Source of the DNA: Oscillospiraceae bacterium
Lineage (GTDB): Bacteria; Bacillota; Clostridia; Oscillospirales; Oscillospiraceae
Reading direction: 5' to 3'
Assembly (NCBI GenBank): GCA_031288675.1
Contig: JAITQY010000150.1
Location: 1-7,295 of the forward strand
Length of the DNA stretch: 7,295 nt
Shown: in pieces, positions 6,738 through 7,295 of the stretch
How positions within the stretch are numbered: the stretch's first letter is position 1
How the letters are laid out: each line of letters begins with the position of its first letter
The notes under the pieces: generated by a model
The model's database searches: none
Seen by the model: only the letters and a program-made list of their open reading frames with translations
What the model was told of the DNA's origin: nothing
Program-made: the position numbers and the translations under genes

Positions 6738-6989
6738 CTACCGGCTATCTATCATCCGCTTCAATGCCCCGTTGCCGTAATCCAAAACCCGCTTTACGCG
6801 GCTGACGATCGCGCTTGACAGTTGAGTTTCGTCAATGATTTGCTGATACGTCTTTCCAGCGGAAAGCATTTTCGCTACGTTCCATCTGTTTTCCATCGCG
6901 TGTATCTCCGAAGGCGCGCACAAATCATCAAGCAGCTCTTTCAGCTCCTCCGGAGTTTTCAGCTTGTTTATCGCCTCGTAAAGCGTCAT
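6738..6989 (-). CDS. YerC/YecD-type TrpR-related DNA-binding protein
   Basis: The protein is 83 residues, all helical by appearance, with the TrpR-like helix-turn-helix at about 46-68 (GKTYQQIIDETQLSSAIVSRVKR) followed by the family-typical VLDYGNG. The segment ENRWNVAKMLSAGKTYQQI matches the family pattern in which a conserved R and a hydrophobic helix precede the HTH. It probably acts as a transcriptional regulator in the cytoplasm. Whether it senses tryptophan is not known for this family and should not be assumed. The ATG is 3 nt after the stop of the kinase-like gene, and GAGGA (7001-6997, inside the end of that gene) lies 7 nt before it, so the two are very likely co-transcribed. The stop codon TAG lies at the edge of the heptad-repeat region, and no clear terminator follows. 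Confidence 0.88.
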   Translation of the reverse strand: MTLYEAINKLKTPEELKELLDDLCAPSEIHAMENRWNVAKMLSAGKTYQQIIDETQLSSAIVSRVKRVLDYGNGALKRMIDSR

Positions 6990-6992
6990 ACA

Positions 6993-7295
6993 TCAGTCCT
7001 CAATCAAACTGATCAGTGCGTTTACAGCTCCGTCAATACCTGTAGCAGTAGTATTCAAAACTACGTCATACTGACTAAGCTCGTTACGCGGCAGTCCGGT
7101 ATAGAACTTATGATAGTACGCGCGTCCTTTATCCACTTTGGCAAGCTCTGACTCCGCGCTCTTGCGGTCATAGCCGTAAACGGAAACTATACGTTCCAGC
7201 CGGTCTGCCTTATCGCCGTACAAAAGTACGCGCAGCAATCGCGGATCGCCGCGCAGAATATACCCGGCAACGCGCCCTACAATGACACAATCCCC
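6993..7295 (-). CDS. Cytidylate-kinase-like family protein (partial, N-terminus beyond right edge)
   Basis: The frame is open from the right edge to the TGA at 6995-6993, giving the last 100 codons. It begins GDCVIVGRVAGYILRGDP, continues with RVLLYGDKADRLERI, then KVDKGRAYYHKFYTG, and closes with YDVVLNTTATGIDGAV. These are the characteristic C-terminal motifs of the cytidylate-kinase-like P-loop family common in Firmicutes: the GRxAxYIL strand, the LID-like Arg-rich segment, the DKxRxxYYxxYTG block and the YDxxLN strand. The N-terminal P-loop is outside the window, so catalytic competence cannot be judged. Starting it at the internal TTG (7238) would be wrong, because the family motif continues upstream of that codon. 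It is the first visible gene of an operon with the YerC-like regulator. The substrate is unknown. Confidence 0.88.
   Translation of the reverse strand, partial: GDCVIVGRVAGYILRGDPRLLRVLLYGDKADRLERIVSVYGYDRKSAESELAKVDKGRAYYHKFYTGLPRNELSQYDVVLNTTATGIDGAVNALISLIED
6997..7001 (-). promoter_or_regulatory. Ribosome binding site of the YerC-like gene inside the upstream gene's end
   Basis: GAGGA on the minus strand ends 7 nt before the ATG at 6989 and overlaps the last codons of the kinase-like gene. This indicates tight translational linkage. Confidence 0.7.

Noticed and set aside
6993..7238. An 81-residue protein starting at TTG 7238
   Set aside because: The frame stays open to the right edge, and the upstream residues (GDCVIVGRVAGYILRGDPR) are a family motif. 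The TTG is an internal Leu codon.

Overview
This window looks like chromosomal DNA from an anaerobic Gram-positive bacterium of the Clostridia, probably Oscillospirales/Ruminococcaceae-like. The assignment is an inference from three things: TTGACA/TATAAT-type promoters with AAAGGA or GAGGA ribosome sites, large lipoproteins ending in solute-binding domains of clostridial type, and a cytidylate-kinase-like gene next to a YerC-type TrpR-related regulator. No rRNA, tRNA, CRISPR array, transposase or phage gene is visible.

Layout, left to right. (1) Positions 1-698, minus strand: the N-terminal 232 codons of a soluble histidine-kinase-like protein that runs off the left edge. It has a PAS-like N-terminus and a clear N-box, but no His where the phosphoacceptor should be. 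Its promoter lies at 757-785. (2) 850-887: a strong intrinsic terminator for the next gene. (3) 894-3548, minus strand: an 884-residue lipoprotein with a beta-propeller-like N-terminal half and a family-1 solute-binding C-terminal half. (4) 3549-3801: a divergent control region with two well-formed promoters facing away from each other. A perfect 12-bp inverted repeat sits almost exactly midway between their -35 boxes. (5) 3802-6381, plus strand: an 859-residue paralogue of the first lipoprotein, with glycine-rich insertions and a calcium-loop-like motif, followed by a terminator hairpin at 6388-6418. (6) 6421-6737: a gene-free stretch. It opens with a perfect-consensus promoter (TTGACA, 17 bp, TATAAT) and then holds degenerate 7-nt tandem repeats and a duplicated 58-bp unit. 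(7) 6738-7295, minus strand: a compact operon of a cytidylate-kinase-like protein (C-terminal 100 codons only) followed after 3 nt by a YerC/YecD-like regulator.

How the genes may work together. The two lipoproteins are paralogues expressed divergently from one control region, so they are probably co-regulated surface sensors or substrate-capture proteins. No ABC permease or ATPase gene lies in the window, so transport is not proven. The histidine-kinase-like gene is transcribed in the same direction as the first lipoprotein but has its own promoter and is separated by a terminator. A functional link is possible but unproven.

The most unusual items are the propeller-plus-binding-protein pair with its centred palindrome, the His-less kinase, and the promoter-led heptanucleotide-repeat region.
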